Position numbers and translations under genes: made by a program. Positions 5,227 through 5,381 of a stretch of 5,381 nucleotides of DNA are shown in pieces (the stretch's first letter is position 1; every line of letters begins with the position of its first letter). The DNA is taken from positions 1 to 5,381 of the forward strand of contig USAD01000200.1 of the NCBI GenBank assembly GCA_900552415.1, written 5' to 3'. Source of the DNA: an uncultured Parabacteroides sp. (GTDB lineage Bacteria > Bacteroidota > Bacteroidia > Bacteroidales > Tannerellaceae). The notes below the pieces were generated by a model. That model was not told the DNA's origin and did not search any database. It was given only the letters and a program-made list of their open reading frames with translations.

Positions 5227-5381
5227 TTAAAGTGATATCTCCATAATCTCGAATGTCATCACGCCCGAAGGAACACGAATCTCAGCGATATCGCCAACCT
5301 TCTTGCCCAGCAAACCTTGGGCAATCGGCGTACTGATCGCTATTTTACCCTCCTTGATGTTTGCCTCGGAATCAGATACCA
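5227..5381 (-). CDS. greA: Transcription elongation factor GreA, C-terminal part only (5' end outside window)
   Basis: Only the last 50 residues are present, read from codon GTA (5379-5377) to TAA (5229-5227). They match the C-terminal FKBP-like domain of GreA: VSDSEANIKEGKIAIS, then TPIAQGLLGKKVGDIAEI and the closing PSGVMTFEIMEI. GreA binds the secondary channel of RNA polymerase and stimulates cleavage of backtracked RNA so that stalled complexes can resume. The N-terminal coiled coil that carries the acidic tip is outside the window, so GreB or another Gre-like protein cannot be fully excluded, but the C-terminal sequence fits GreA well. The gene lies 19 bp upstream of the HIT-family gene and probably leads that operon. 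Confidence 0.9.
   Translation of the reverse strand, partial: VSDSEANIKEGKIAISTPIAQGLLGKKVGDIAEIRVPSGVMTFEIMEISL

Overview
The window looks like ordinary chromosomal DNA of a Bacteroidales bacterium, most probably Parabacteroides. This rests on the protein sequences (a Bacteroidetes-style RF2 with an enlarged loop after GGQ), on two upstream elements that match the Bacteroidetes -7 consensus TAnnTTTG, on AT-rich leaders mostly without Shine-Dalgarno sites, and on the moderate base composition. The genus is inferred from memory of the families, not from a search. I see no mobile element, CRISPR array, tRNA or rRNA.

Layout. Positions 1-1006 (minus) hold prfB, release factor 2. Its 3' end is cut by the window edge, and it carries a textbook programmed +1 frameshift site after codon 21. 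Just upstream in the same direction, 44 bp away, is a complete FadD/ACSL-type long-chain acyl-CoA synthetase (1051-2865, minus). A 207-bp divergent intergenic region (2866-3072) separates it from a rightward two-gene unit: a small PadR-family winged-helix regulator (3073-3402) and, 12 bp later, a multi-pass PspC-domain membrane protein (3415-4518). That unit ends at a strong hairpin terminator (4541-4585). A second hairpin (4646-4677) faces the other way and closes a leftward pair at the right end: greA (3' part only, 5227-5381) followed 19 bp later by a HIT-family nucleotide-binding protein (4812-5207).

How the parts work together. prfB and greA are housekeeping genes of translation and transcription. 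The acyl-CoA synthetase activates fatty acids for degradation or lipid remodelling. The padR-pspC pair is the only regulatory module: the PadR-like protein probably represses its own operon, and a near-perfect 15-bp palindrome lies exactly between the -33 and -7 promoter elements. A related palindrome covers the start of the acyl-CoA synthetase gene. The PspC protein is probably an inner-membrane envelope-stress or membrane-organisation factor, with an N-terminal cytosolic domain resembling those often paired with PadR regulators.

I found no clearly new system. The points most worth a second look are the PadR operator candidates, the SPY (not SPF) stop-codon recognition tripeptide in RF2, the Trp-rich tail of the PspC protein, and a possible small RNA between the HIT gene and its terminator.
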